From Agrobacterium tumefaciens (lineage in GTDB: Bacteria > Pseudomonadota > Alphaproteobacteria > Rhizobiales > Rhizobiaceae), in contig NZ_CP039906.1 of assembly GCF_005221385.1 (NCBI RefSeq), forward strand, positions 1 to 47,742: a DNA stretch of 47,742 bases, in the 5' to 3' direction. Positions within the stretch are counted from its first letter, which is position 1. Every line of letters starts with the position of its first letter. The position numbers and the translations under genes are program-made. Positions 31,560 to 39,674 of this stretch are shown piece by piece. Below the pieces are notes generated by a model. The model was given only the letters and a program-made list of their open reading frames with translations, was not told where the DNA came from and searched no databases.

Positions 31560-33242
31560 ATGGCGTCAGACACATCATTGATTGCCGAGCAAGGCGTGGC
31601 CACCCTGCCCGATGCGGCTTGGGCGCAGGCCCGGCAACGGGCGGAAATCATCGGGCCGCTGGCAGCGCTTGATGTGGTCGGGCATGAAGCCGCCGATGCC
31701 GCTGCTCACGCGCTTGGCCTGTCCAGGCGGCAGGTGTATGTCCTAATCCGCCGTGCCCGGCAAGGTGCTGGGCTTGTGACGGACCTGGCTCGCAGCCGAT
31801 CCGGCGGCGGAAAAGGCAAGGGACGCTTGCCGGAATCAGTTGAGCGCATCATCCGCGAGTTGCTGCAAAAGCGCTTCCTGACCAAGCAGAAGCGTAGCCT
31901 GGCAGCGTTCCACCGCGAGGTCGCGCAGGCTTGCAAAGCGCAAAAGCTGCGGGCGCCGGCGCGCAACACCGTGGCTCTGCGGATCGCCGGCCTCGATCCG
32001 CTCAAGGCCACTCGCCGCCGGGAAGGTCAGGATGCGTCCCGCAGCCTGCAAGGTGTCGGTGGTGAGCCTCCCGCCGTGACCGCGCCACTGGAACAAGTGC
32101 AGATTGATCACACGGTCATCGACCTGATCGTGGTGGACGAGCGCGACCGGCAACCGATTGGCCGTCCGTATCTGACCATCGCCATCGACGTGTTTACCCG
32201 CTGCGTGCTCGGCATGGTCGTCACGCTGGAAGCGCCGTCATCTGTTTCGGTCGGCCTGTGCCTTGTGCATGTCGCCTGCGACAAGCGTCCCTGGCTGGAG
32301 GGTCTGAACATAGAAATGGAGTGGCCGATGAGCGGCAAGCCCAGGCTGCTCTACCTGGACAACGCGGCCGAGTTCAAGAGCGAAGCGCTACGCCGAGGCT
32401 GCGAGCAGCATGGCATCCGGCTTGACTATCGCCCGCTCGGGCAGCCGCACTACGGCGGCATCGTGGAACGGATCATCGGCACGGCGATGCAGATGATCCA
32501 CGACGAATTGCCAGGGACGACCTTCTCCAACCCTGACCAGCGCGGCGACTACGATTCCGAAAACAAGGCCGCCCTGACGCTGCGTGAGCTGGAGCGCTGG
32601 CTCACATTGGCGGTCGGCACCTACCACGGCTCCGTGCACAACGGCCTGCTCCAGCCGCCGGCAGCGCGCTGGGCCGAAGCTATCGCGCGGACCGGCGTGC
32701 CAACCGTCATCACTCGCACCACGGCTTTTCTGGTCGATTTTCTGCCCATCATCCGCCGCACGCTGACCCGCACCGGCTTCGTCATCGACCACATCCATTA
32801 CTACGCCGATGCGCTCAAGCCGTGGATAGCTCGGCGCGACCGCTTGCCTGCGTTCCTGATCCGGCGCGACCCGCGCGACATCAGCCGCATTTGGGTGCTG
32901 GAGCCGGAGGGGCAGCACTATCTGGAAATTCCATACCGCACCTTGTCGCACCCGGCTGTCACCCTCTGGGAACAACGACAGGCGCTGGCGAAATTGCGGC
33001 AGCAAGGGCGCGAACAGGTGGATGAGTCGGCGCTGTTTCGCATGATCGGCCAGATGCGCGAAATCGTGTCCACCGCGCAGAAAGCTACGCGCAAGGCGCG
33101 GCGCGACGCGGATCGACGCCAGCATCTCAAGGCAACGGCAGTTCTTTTCAAAACCACGCCACCACCGGACGCGGACATGGCTGACCCGCAGGCAGACAAC
33201 CAGCCACCTGCCAAACCGTTCGACCAGATTGAGGAGTGGTAG
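31560..33242 (+). CDS. tniA: Tn5053/Tn402-family transposase TniA
   Basis: The protein is about 560 aa from the ATG at 31560; the frame is open further upstream into the terminal repeat. The N-terminal HTH reads AHALGLSRRQVYVLIRRARQ. The DDE core has Asp in VQIDHTVIDLIVVDERDRQP, Asp in LYLDNAAEFKSEALRRGCEQ and Glu in GQPHYGGIVERIIGTAMQMI. The sequence is near what is expected for known TniA proteins. It catalyses transposition with TniB and TniQ. Elements of this family tend to insert at res sites. Confidence 0.95.
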   Translation: MASDTSLIAEQGVATLPDAAWAQARQRAEIIGPLAALDVVGHEAADAAAHALGLSRRQVYVLIRRARQGAGLVTDLARSRSGGGKGKGRLPESVERIIRELLQKRFLTKQKRSLAAFHREVAQACKAQKLRAPARNTVALRIAGLDPLKATRRREGQDASRSLQGVGGEPPAVTAPLEQVQIDHTVIDLIVVDERDRQPIGRPYLTIAIDVFTRCVLGMVVTLEAPSSVSVGLCLVHVACDKRPWLEGLNIEMEWPMSGKPRLLYLDNAAEFKSEALRRGCEQHGIRLDYRPLGQPHYGGIVERIIGTAMQMIHDELPGTTFSNPDQRGDYDSENKAALTLRELERWLTLAVGTYHGSVHNGLLQPPAARWAEAIARTGVPTVITRTTAFLVDFLPIIRRTLTRTGFVIDHIHYYADALKPWIARRDRLPAFLIRRDPRDISRIWVLEPEGQHYLEIPYRTLSHPAVTLWEQRQALAKLRQQGREQVDESALFRMIGQMREIVSTAQKATRKARRDADRRQHLKATAVLFKTTPPPDADMADPQADNQPPAKPFDQIEEW

Positions 33243-33244
33243 CC

Positions 33245-34153
33245 GTGGAAGAATATCCCATCATCGACTTGTCCCACCTGATGCCGGTGGCCCAGGGCTT
33301 GGCCCGTCTTCCGGCGGACGAACGCATCCATCGCCTTCGCGCTGACCGCTGGATCGGCTATCCGCGAGCAGTCGAGGCGCTGAATCGGCTGGAAGCCCTG
33401 TATGCGTGGCCGAACAAACAACGCATGCCCAACCTGCTGTTGGTCGGTCCAACCAACAACGGCAAGTCGATGATCGTCGAGAAATTCCGCCGCACCCACC
33501 CGGCCAGCTCCGACGCCGACCAGGAGCACATTCCGGTACTGGTCGTGCAGATGCCATCCGAACCGTCGGTAATCCGCTTCTACGTCGCGCTACTTGCCGC
33601 GATGGGCGCGCCATTGCGCCCGCGCCCACGGCTGCCGGAAATGGAGCAATTGGCGCTGGCACTGCTACGCAAGGTCGGCGTGCGCATGCTGGTGATCGAC
33701 GAATTGCACAACGTCCTGGCCGGCAACAGCGTCAACCGCCGGGAATTCCTCAACCTGCTGCGTTTCCTCGGCAACGAGCTGCGCATCCCGCTGGTCGGGG
33801 TCGGCACACGCGATGCCTACTTGGCGATCCGCTCGGACGACCAGTTGGAAAACCGCTTCGAGCCGATGATGCTGCCGGTGTGGGAGGCCAACGACGATTG
33901 CTGCTCACTGCTGGCCAGCTTCGCGGCTTCGCTCCCGCTGCGGCGACCCTCGTCGATTGCCACGCTGGATATGGCCCGCTACCTGCTCACGCGCAGCGAG
34001 GGCACCATCGGCGAGCTGGCGCACCTGTTGATGGCGGCGGCCGTCGCTGCCGTGGAGAGCGGTGAGGAAGCGATCAACCATCGCACGCTCAGCATGGCCG
34101 ATTACACCGGTCCCAGCGAGCGGCGGCGGCAATTCGAGCGGGAACTGATGTGA
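33245..34153 (+). CDS. tniB: Transposition ATPase TniB
   Basis: This 302-aa AAA+ ATPase has Walker A LLLVGPTNNGKSMIVEKFR (about 67-75), Walker B VRMLVIDELHNVLAG and sensor-like LVGVGTRDAYLAI. It starts at a GTG (33245) just after the tniA stop, as in Tn5053; an in-frame GTG at 33236 would overlap tniA. It overlaps tniQ by 4 bp. It works with TniA and TniQ in target selection and transposition. Confidence 0.95.
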   Translation: MEEYPIIDLSHLMPVAQGLARLPADERIHRLRADRWIGYPRAVEALNRLEALYAWPNKQRMPNLLLVGPTNNGKSMIVEKFRRTHPASSDADQEHIPVLVVQMPSEPSVIRFYVALLAAMGAPLRPRPRLPEMEQLALALLRKVGVRMLVIDELHNVLAGNSVNRREFLNLLRFLGNELRIPLVGVGTRDAYLAIRSDDQLENRFEPMMLPVWEANDDCCSLLASFAASLPLRRPSSIATLDMARYLLTRSEGTIGELAHLLMAAAVAAVESGEEAINHRTLSMADYTGPSERRRQFERELM

Positions 34154-35367
34154 AGCCAGCGCCACACTGGCCACTGCATCCGGCTCCCAGGGAAGGCGAA
34201 GCCTTGTCTTCGTGGCTCAACCGCGTGGCCCTTTGCTATCACATGGAGGTGTCCGAGCTGCTGGAGCACGATCTTGGTCACGGCCAGGTTGATGACCTGG
34301 ACACCGCGCCACCACTGGCGCTGCTGGCGATGCTCTCCCAGCGGAGCGGCATCGAGCCGGACCGGCTGCGTTGCATGAGTTTCGCCGGCTGGGTGCCTTG
34401 GCTACTGGACAGCCTTGATGATCAGATTCCAGATGCATTGGAAACCTATGCGTTCCAGCTCTCGGTGCTGCTGCCGAAACTCCGCCGTAGGACGCGATCC
34501 ATCACGAGCTGGCGTGCCTGGCTGCCCAGCCAGCCGATACATCGCGCCTGCCCGCTCTGTCTGAACGATCCGGAGAACCAAGCCGTACTGCTCGCGTGGA
34601 AGCTGCCCCTGATGCTGAGCTGCCCACTGCATGGCTGCTGGCTGGAATCCTATTGGGGCGTGCCAGGGCGGTTTCTCGGCTGGGAGAACGCCGACGCCGA
34701 ACCGCGCACTGCCAGCGACGCGATTGCGGCGATGGACCAGCGTACCTGGCAGGCACTGACGACCGGCCACGTGGAGTTGCCGCGCCGACGCATCCACGCC
34801 GGATTGTGGTTTAGGCTGCTACGCACGCTGCTCGATGAGCTGAACACCCCGCTTTCGACGTGCGGCACCTACGCGGGGTATCTCCGCCAAATCTGGGAAT
34901 GCTGCGGGCATCCGCTGCGTGCTGGGCAAAGTCTGTGGCGACCGTATGAAACCCTGAACCCGGCAGTACGGTTGCAGATGCTGGAGGCGGCGGCAACGGC
35001 AATCAGCTTGATTGAGGTGAGGGATATAAGCCCGCCAGGCGAGCACGCAAAGCTATTCTGGTCCGAGCCCCAAACCGGGTTCACCAGTGGCCTGCCGGCG
35101 AAAGCGCCGAAGCCCGAACCCGTCGATCACTGGCAGCGTGCAATCCAGGCCATTGATGAGGCCATCATTGAAGCACGACACAACCCCGAGACGGCACGCT
35201 CGCTGTTCGCGTTGGCTTCCTATGGTCGGCGCGACCCCGCTTCCTTGGAACAGTTGCGCGCCACCTTCGCGAAGGAAGGCATCCCCCCGGAATTTCTGTC
35301 ACATTATGAGCCTAGCCTACCCTTTGCATGCCTTAGACAGAATGACGGGTTAAGTGACAAATTTTGA
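34150..35367 (+). CDS. tniQ: Transposition protein TniQ
   Basis: The 405-aa protein, full family length, begins MKPAPHWPLHPAPREGEALS and then SWLNRVALCYHMEV. It has Cys-rich metal-binding segments RACPLCLNDPENQ and MLSCPLHGCWLESYWG, and a C-terminal half typical of TniQ/TnsD. TnsD relatives recognise DNA targets, and in Tn5053 TniQ is required for cointegrate formation. It is co-transcribed with tniB through a 4-bp overlap. The end of the gene overlaps the start of the res region. Confidence 0.95.
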   Translation: MKPAPHWPLHPAPREGEALSSWLNRVALCYHMEVSELLEHDLGHGQVDDLDTAPPLALLAMLSQRSGIEPDRLRCMSFAGWVPWLLDSLDDQIPDALETYAFQLSVLLPKLRRRTRSITSWRAWLPSQPIHRACPLCLNDPENQAVLLAWKLPLMLSCPLHGCWLESYWGVPGRFLGWENADAEPRTASDAIAAMDQRTWQALTTGHVELPRRRIHAGLWFRLLRTLLDELNTPLSTCGTYAGYLRQIWECCGHPLRAGQSLWRPYETLNPAVRLQMLEAAATAISLIEVRDISPPGEHAKLFWSEPQTGFTSGLPAKAPKPEPVDHWQRAIQAIDEAIIEARHNPETARSLFALASYGRRDPASLEQLRATFAKEGIPPEFLSHYEPSLPFACLRQNDGLSDKF

Positions 35368-35420
35368 CGTGCAGAGCTTCCCGATGCAAACTGTCACATA
35401 ATCGAACGTATATGTGACAG
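35296..35420. other. res site of the tni module
   Basis: It contains a perfect dyad of 10-bp arms CTGTCACATA/TATGTGACAG separated by 10 bp (35391-35420). Further half-sites upstream are CTGTCACATTATGAG (35296) and TTAAGTGACA (35350). The position between tniQ and tniR matches Tn5053, where TniR resolves cointegrates. Tn5053-type elements also use such sites as insertion targets. Confidence 0.8.
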
Positions 35421-35427
35421 GTACAAG

Positions 35428-36042
35428 ATGCTGATTGGCTACATGCGAGTATCGAAGGCGGATGGCTCCCAGGCGACGGACTTGCAGCGCGATGCGCTGG
35501 TCGCGGCCGGTGTTGATCCGGCGCATCTCTATGAAGACCAAGCGTCCGGAAAACGCGAGGATCGTCCCGGTCTGGCGAGCTGTCTGAAGGCACTACGGCC
35601 AGGCGACACGTTGGTCGTTTGGAAACTGGATCGGCTCGGGCGCGACCTGCGCCATCTGATCAATACCGTCCATGACCTGACCGGACGCGGCATCGGCCTC
35701 AAGGTGCTGACCGGGCACGGCGCGGCCATTGACACCACGACCGCCGCCGGCAAGCTGGTCTTCGGTATCTTCGCCGCGCTGGCCGAGTTCGAGCGCGAGT
35801 TGATCGCCGAGCGCACCGTGGCGGGCCTGGCCTCAGCACGGGCACGCGGCCGGAAAGGCGGCCGGCCGTTCAAGATGACCGCCGCCAAGCTGCGGCTGGC
35901 GATGGCGGCAATGGGGCAGTCAGAGACCAAGGTCGGCGACCTGTGCCAGGAACTTGGCATCACGCGGCAGACCCTGTATCGGCATATTTCACCCAAGGGC
36001 GAGCTACGTCCAGATGGCGAGAAGCTACTCAGCCGAATTTGA
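35428..36042 (+). CDS. tniR: Serine resolvase TniR
   Basis: The 204-aa resolvase begins MLIGYMRVSKADGSQATDLQ, with the catalytic Ser in RVSK. It continues with LVVWKLDRLGRDLRHLI, LVFGIFAALAEFERELIAER and a C-terminal HTH (GDLCQELGITRQTLYRHI). Its length and position after res match Tn5053/Tn402 TniR (also called TniC). It resolves the cointegrate produced by TniABQ. Confidence 0.94.
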   Translation: MLIGYMRVSKADGSQATDLQRDALVAAGVDPAHLYEDQASGKREDRPGLASCLKALRPGDTLVVWKLDRLGRDLRHLINTVHDLTGRGIGLKVLTGHGAAIDTTTAAGKLVFGIFAALAEFERELIAERTVAGLASARARGRKGGRPFKMTAAKLRLAMAAMGQSETKVGDLCQELGITRQTLYRHISPKGELRPDGEKLLSRI

Positions 36043-36080
36043 TGCCGACATGAGGCGACGTAGCGAAAGCGTGGTTTGTC

Positions 36081-36284
36081 TCAATTTGACGGCGGCGAAC
36101 CGCAAGCGTTCGGTTCGCCGCTCGTTTCGGTCGCAGTGCTGGCCCGCGCCTGGAAACGTTGATAACACTCCAGCCCGCAGAAGTGCTCGACGTACTCCGC
36201 GCCTTCCGGTGTGAAGGCGGCATCGAGCGGAATTTCCTTGCAGCACACGCAGCAACTGGTGGCGGTCGGATCATTTGCATTCAT
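36081..36284 (-). CDS. DUF3330 protein of mer transposons
   Basis: The 67-aa protein begins [20 protein letters not shown] and continues with [20 protein letters not shown]. Two CxxC-type clusters (SCCVCC, CGLEC) suggest a small zinc- or metal-binding fold. In Tn501/Tn21-type elements this gene overlaps the 3' end of an EAL-domain gene downstream of merE, and that relation persists here. The function is unknown. Confidence 0.8.
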   Translation of the reverse strand: MNANDPTATSCCVCCKEIPLDAAFTPEGAEYVEHFCGLECYQRFQARASTATETSGEPNACGSPPSN

Positions 36285-36420
36285 GGTGGCACCCCTCCAT
36301 TGACTGACGAAGACGGCGAATGCCGCCGCCGGCATCGGCTTTGCGAACAGAAAGCCTTGCCCGCGCTCGAACGCTTGGGCCCTCCGCCGTAGTCCATCCA
36401 TCCGGCCGGGAAGCGCTCAT
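36285..36420 (-). pseudogene. Deletion scar of the mer-associated EAL-domain gene
   Basis: A short start ([11 protein letters not shown]) in one frame and a C-terminal end ([20 protein letters not shown] then SQWRGATMN) in another are all that remains. The mer-associated c-di-GMP phosphodiesterase gene is normally over 200 codons long. The join lies near the GQ codons, suggesting deletion between short repeats, plus a small upstream indel. No function is expected. Confidence 0.65.
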
Positions 36421-36653
36421 GATCTTTCCCTGAATGCCCGCAACGCCCGCGCCAGTGACAGAAGAAACAGGCCGGTCAAACCGAGCGCCGTGATGACCCA
36501 ATACTCGACAAGGAATGCACCGGCGGTTGTGCCGGCCAGCACGGCAGCGAGGATGGACAGGTGGCAGGGGCAAGTCAGCACGGCCAGCGTGCCCCACAGG
36601 TAGCCGGTGAACGGTTTGTGCGTCTCGGCCGGCATGCGCTCGGGGCTGTTCAT
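36417..36653 (-). CDS. merE: Mercury transport membrane protein MerE
   Basis: This 78-aa protein has two membrane helices: [23 protein letters not shown], with a Cys pair (TCPC) in the first, and [18 protein letters not shown]. MerE is a broad-spectrum carrier for Hg(II) and methylmercury. Its start overlaps the merD stop by 4 bp. Here it accompanies MerB without MerT or MerP, so it may be the only importer in this operon. Confidence 0.92.
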   Translation of the reverse strand: MNSPERMPAETHKPFTGYLWGTLAVLTCPCHLSILAAVLAGTTAGAFLVEYWVITALGLTGLFLLSLARALRAFRERS

Positions 36654-37015
36654 GGCAAACTCTCCGCATGCTGTGCCGGCGCGGTCGGCATGGCGGCCAA
36701 CTGCACTTCCAGATTGGCCAACGCTTCGCGCCGGCGTTCGACGAACTGACGCAGCACAGCAAGCTGCGCGGCAGTTTCATCGCAGTTCGCCGCATCCAGC
36801 GCCCGGCACAGCCGCGCCAATGCGCCGAGGCCGATGCCCGCCTCGAAGGCGGCCCGCACGAAGCACAGTCGCTGCAAGGCGGCGTCATCGAACAGGCCGT
36901 AGCCACCCGTGGTGCAGGCGACTGGCCGCAGCAATCCGCGCAGCAGGTAGTCGCGCACGATATGCACGCTCACCCCGGCATCAAGGGCCAGCCGGGACAC
37001 CGTGTAGGCGTTCAT
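36650..37015 (-). CDS. merD: Secondary mer regulator MerD
   Basis: The 121-aa MerR-like protein has an HTH ([20 protein letters not shown] then [10 protein letters not shown]), a linker [14 protein letters not shown] and a helical C-terminus, but lacks the three Hg-binding cysteine positions of MerR. MerD down-regulates the mer operon after induction. AAGGAGG about seven bases upstream is a strong ribosome-binding site. It sits 111 bp after merB, in a spot normally preceded by merA. Confidence 0.92.
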   Translation of the reverse strand: MNAYTVSRLALDAGVSVHIVRDYLLRGLLRPVACTTGGYGLFDDAALQRLCFVRAAFEAGIGLGALARLCRALDAANCDETAAQLAVLRQFVERRREALANLEVQLAAMPTAPAQHAESLP

Positions 37016-37126
37016 CGAACACCTCCTTTTGGTCGGTTCACGGCAATGCATATACCGTTTCGCCGAGTTCAATCCGCGCGCTGCGAATCCGATGCCGGTG
37101 CCGTAGAACATTGGGTCGATATCCGA

Positions 37127-37765
37127 TCACGGTGTCCTAGATGACATGGTCTGCAACAGATGTCGATTAAACTCCTGGCCCAAGCCGAAAGCCTCGTGGA
37201 CACTGACGATCGCCAATCCTTCCAATCCTTGATGCTTGGAGGCCCAGTCTTCCGCCGTCGGGACAGATGCAAAGAAATGTACATGGCAACAGAAGGACTG
37301 ACGAACGTCGGCTGCTTCCTGCGGCAATACCAAGGACACCGCCATGCCGGCAGGTTCGACAGCCTGTATCTCGCTGGGTGAAACCGTAAGCGAAACGGGT
37401 GCTCCAGTTGCAGCGCAATGCGACGAGACGCGAGCTGTACGGCCGATTAACGCCGGGAGCATCAGGGTGTCCAGCGCGCACCAGGCATACAGCCGGCGGT
37501 TGTCAATTTCCAAGACATGCGACGTCTCGCGCAAGGTGAGGACATAGCCGATGATGTTCCCATCGTTGTCGTATTCGGTACTGGTGGCTTGTTCGAGCAC
37601 AGCCGCCACTTGCTCAGCGGGCCAGCCAAGAGTCCTGGCAAGCGTAGTTCGCGAAATCGGGCGTCCCTTGGCAAGTTCACCCAGTAGCGCGACCAAGAAC
37701 TCCGCAAAACCTTTGGGCCGGTTGGTCGGGGTGAGACGTTCTAAAATATATGGGGCGAGCTTCAT
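37127..37765 (-). CDS. merB: Organomercurial lyase MerB
   Basis: This 212-aa enzyme cleaves the carbon-mercury bond of organomercurials, releasing Hg(II). The catalytic residues are present at canonical positions: Cys96 and Asp99 in [11 protein letters not shown], and Cys159 in [11 protein letters not shown]. Structural Cys117 (SSHCAATG) is also kept. The start ATG at 37765 has AGGAGA upstream; the frame is open further but without a better site. It is the first gene under the MerR promoter, where merT normally stands. No reductase follows in this operon; MerA is supplied by the other transposon. Confidence 0.96.
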   Translation of the reverse strand: MKLAPYILERLTPTNRPKGFAEFLVALLGELAKGRPISRTTLARTLGWPAEQVAAVLEQATSTEYDNDGNIIGYVLTLRETSHVLEIDNRRLYAWCALDTLMLPALIGRTARVSSHCAATGAPVSLTVSPSEIQAVEPAGMAVSLVLPQEAADVRQSFCCHVHFFASVPTAEDWASKHQGLEGLAIVSVHEAFGLGQEFNRHLLQTMSSRTP

Positions 37766-37797
37766 GGTTCCATCTCCTATTTGAATTGGATAGCGTA

Positions 37798-37828
37798 ACC
37801 TTACTTCCGTACTCATGTACGGAGTCAA
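37798..37828 (-). promoter_or_regulatory. MerR-controlled promoter of merB
   Basis: Minus-strand -35 TTGACT (37823-37828) and -10 TAAGGT (37798-37803) are separated by 19 bp containing the dyad GTACATGAGTAC. It matches the classical Tn501/Tn21 mer promoter. merB translation starts 33 bp downstream of the -10 element. Confidence 0.93.
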
Positions 37829-37833
37829 GCGGT

Positions 37834-38268
37834 ATGGAAAATAATTTGGAGAACCTGACCATTGGCGTTTTTGCCAAGGCAGCCGGCGTCAACGTGGAGA
37901 CCATCCGGTTCTATCAGCGCAAGGGCTTGTTGCCCGAGCCGGACAAGCCCTATGGCAGCATTCGCCGCTATGGCGCGGCGGACGTGACACGGGTGCGATT
38001 CGTGAAATCGGCCCAGCGGTTGGGCTTCAGCCTGGATGAAATCGCCGAGTTGCTGCGGCTCGACGATGGCACCCACTGCGAGGAGGCCAGCAGCCTGGCC
38101 GAGCACAAGCTCCAAGACGTGCGCGAGAAGATGGCCGATTTGGCGCGCATGGAGGCTGTGCTGTCTGACCTGGTGTGCGCCTGCCATTCGCGGCAGGGGA
38201 ATGTTTCGTGTCCGCTGATTGCGTCGTTGCAAGGTGGAACGAGCTTGGCAGGGGCTTCCACAGCTTAG
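37834..38268 (+). CDS. merR: Mercury-responsive regulator MerR (Tn21/Tn501 type)
   Basis: The 144-aa protein begins [20 protein letters not shown], with a winged HTH to about residue 40 and Hg-binding Cys82, Cys117 and Cys126. Cys115 is also present, as in Tn501-type MerR. It controls merB-merD-merE from the divergent promoter. The stop codon lies inside the Tn21-type terminal repeat. It is clearly distinct from the first MerR, which has three cysteines and a different N-terminus. Confidence 0.95.
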   Translation: MENNLENLTIGVFAKAAGVNVETIRFYQRKGLLPEPDKPYGSIRRYGAADVTRVRFVKSAQRLGFSLDEIAELLRLDDGTHCEEASSLAEHKLQDVREKMADLARMEAVLSDLVCACHSRQGNVSCPLIASLQGGTSLAGASTA

Positions 38269-38301
38269 CGTGCTTTATTTTCCGTTTTCTGAGGTGCCCC
38301 C
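38264..38301. repeat. Tn21-type 38-bp terminal repeat (mer end)
   Basis: Read inward from 38301 it begins GGGGGCACCTCAGAAAACGG and ends in CTAAG at the merR stop. This corresponds to the mer-side terminal repeat of Tn21-type transposons. No partner Tn21-type repeat occurs elsewhere in the window. Confidence 0.85.
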
Positions 38302-38382
38302 TACCAGCAACGCACCGCCGAAGACCGGCAGCAGGAGCGCGAGCAATTCCAGATGGTTAACCGGGGCCTGAAAGACCAGATT
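38302..38382 (+). other. 81-bp coding-like scrap between two transposon ends
   Basis: One frame is open through the whole stretch and reads YQQRTAEDRQQEREQFQMVN then RGLKDQI, a charged Gln-rich helix. It has no start or stop and sits between the Tn21-type repeat and the next Tn3-type repeat. It is probably a fragment of the target gene of one of the two elements; the gene is not recognised. Confidence 0.4.
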
Positions 38383-38420
38383 GGGGTCGGTTCCGGCTCG
38401 GGGCGAAATGACACCCTAAG
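38383..38420. repeat. Left 38-bp terminal inverted repeat of the chromate transposon
   Basis: It begins GGGGTCGGTTCCGGCTCGGG and ends ACACCCTAAG. It is complementary to 44616-44653 with a single mismatch at about position 24. Confidence 0.93.
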
Positions 38421-38450
38421 CGCAAATGTCCTGCCCACATCCTCTCAGGG

Positions 38451-39207
38451 TTAGATCAAGCCTGCCACAAGTCCGCTCCCAATGAGCAAAATCATAATTG
38501 CGACGATGATCTGCACGGTGCGCAGTGTGATTTTCTGCAGGACACGCTTGCCCACGAACGATCCAATGAAGGCGCAGACCGTGCCCATGGCAACCGGCGC
38601 AGGCAGTTCCTGAGACCGGGCAAGGTGCTCCGCCAAGATACTCGTTCCATAAGTGATTAGCCGAACTGCATCGACGATAACTGCCGAGACGACCCCGGTG
38701 GCAACGAAAGCCTCCTTTGATAGCCCCGTTTTCAGCAGGAAGGCGGAGCGCAACGCACCCTGATTACCGGAAAGGCCGCCGAAGAATCCCGACAGCACGC
38801 CTCCGAGTGGCAACAAACGCGGCGAAAACGCAAGCGCTTGAAAGCGGCCACAGTTCCAGTAGGGCGAACACGACAATCAATACGCCGATGACGGCTTTGA
38901 CCACTGTGATTTCATAGGCCGACCCGCCAAGGGTGTAACTCGCAACGGCTGGCAACTTGTCGAACCAAGTTAGCAGGCTCGCTCCCGCGAGAGCGGCAAT
39001 CGCAGCCGGGAGCCCGAACCGCGTCACGACGCGCCAATCGGCCTGCTTGGCCATCAGTCCGAATTTGAAGATATTGTTGGCGAAATGCACGACGGCGGTC
39101 GCCGCGATTGCCAACGGGACCGGGAAGAACAGCGCGAAGGCCGGCATCAGGATCGTGCCGAGGCCGAAGCCCGAGAAAAGCGTGACGCCAGCGGTGAACA
39201 CCGCCAC
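38451..39207 (-). pseudogene. TauE/SafE-family anion exporter gene with frameshift
   Basis: The N-terminal half (from a GTG near 39207) encodes AVFTAGVTLFSGFGLGTILM, PAFALFFPVPLAIAATAVVH and further membrane helices to LLELWP. The C-terminal half continues in another frame as FQALAFSPRLLPLGGVLSGF then FGGLSGNQGALRSAFLLKTG, to the stop at 38451. The shift lies near 38840-38850, where one base appears lost. The joined product would have about 250 aa and eight spans, typical of TauE/SafE proteins that export sulfite or related anions. It may be a recent pseudogene or a sequencing error. No ATG is visible at the 5' end; ATT or GTG would have to serve. Confidence 0.8.
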
Positions 39208-39261
39208 AATGCCAATCAGGATAAGCTCAAAGTCTTGTCTTCCTTTTGTAATCGTCTTTCG

Positions 39262-39278
39262 CTATCGTAAATCGATAG
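39262..39278. promoter_or_regulatory. Inverted repeat in the divergent TauE-PadR promoter region
   Basis: A perfect dyad CTATCG-TAAAT-CGATAG lies between the divergent TauE/SafE gene and padR. It is the likely operator of the PadR-family regulator and could control both directions. Assignment is by location. Confidence 0.5.
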
Positions 39279-39317
39279 TATGAACCGATTGCTCCGCGAA
39301 TCAAGAAGGCAGGTGGC

Positions 39318-39674
39318 ATGACAGGGAACCCGTCAAAAATCGCTGCGCCCGAGAAACGGCACTCGCTGAAAATGGAGCATCACGATCTGCTGTCCGGCCT
39401 CGTGCGCCTGCATGTGCTCTATCATGCGGCCGAGCGTGAGATTTACGGCCAGTGGATGATCGATGAGCTGGCGAGCCACGGCTACCGCCTGTCTGCCGGG
39501 ACACTCTATCCGCTGCTGCACAAGATGGCGCGCGACGGCTATCTCACCGTGCGCGAGGAGCGTGACGGCCGCACGGTGCGCAAGCTCTATTCCATTACAG
39601 ACAAGGGTCGCGAGGGCCTTACCGTGGCCAAGGAGCGCATCCGTGAATTTACCGGAGAGGCGATGAAACGATGA
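39318..39674 (+). CDS. PadR-family transcriptional regulator
   Basis: This 118-aa protein has a PadR-type winged helix: LLSGLVRLHVLYHAAEREIY then GQWMIDELASHGYRLSAGTL, YPLLHKMARDGYLTVREERD and the wing RTVRKLYSITDKGREGL. The SAGTLYPLLHKM segment is diagnostic. It overlaps chrA by 4 bp (ATGA), so it probably represses the chrA operon and responds to chromate or oxidative stress. PadR-type regulators often precede long-chain chrA genes in environmental bacteria. Confidence 0.88.
   Translation: MTGNPSKIAAPEKRHSLKMEHHDLLSGLVRLHVLYHAAEREIYGQWMIDELASHGYRLSAGTLYPLLHKMARDGYLTVREERDGRTVRKLYSITDKGREGLTVAKERIREFTGEAMKR

Larger units (their letters stand above)
31417..38301. mobile_element. Chimeric tni (Tn5053/Tn402-type) and mer (Tn21/Tn501-type) transposon remnant
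   Basis: The left end is a Tn402/Tn5053-type terminal repeat at 31417-31441, followed by complete tniA, tniB and tniQ, a res site and tniR. The right part is a reduced mer operon transcribed toward tni, and it ends in a Tn21-type terminal repeat (38264-38301) overlapping merR. The expected second Tn402-type repeat beyond merR was not found down to 38382. No Tn21 tnpA or tnpR is present. The region therefore seems to join half of a Tn5053-like element to the mer end of a Tn21-like element. Transposition as a unit is doubtful. Confidence 0.75.
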
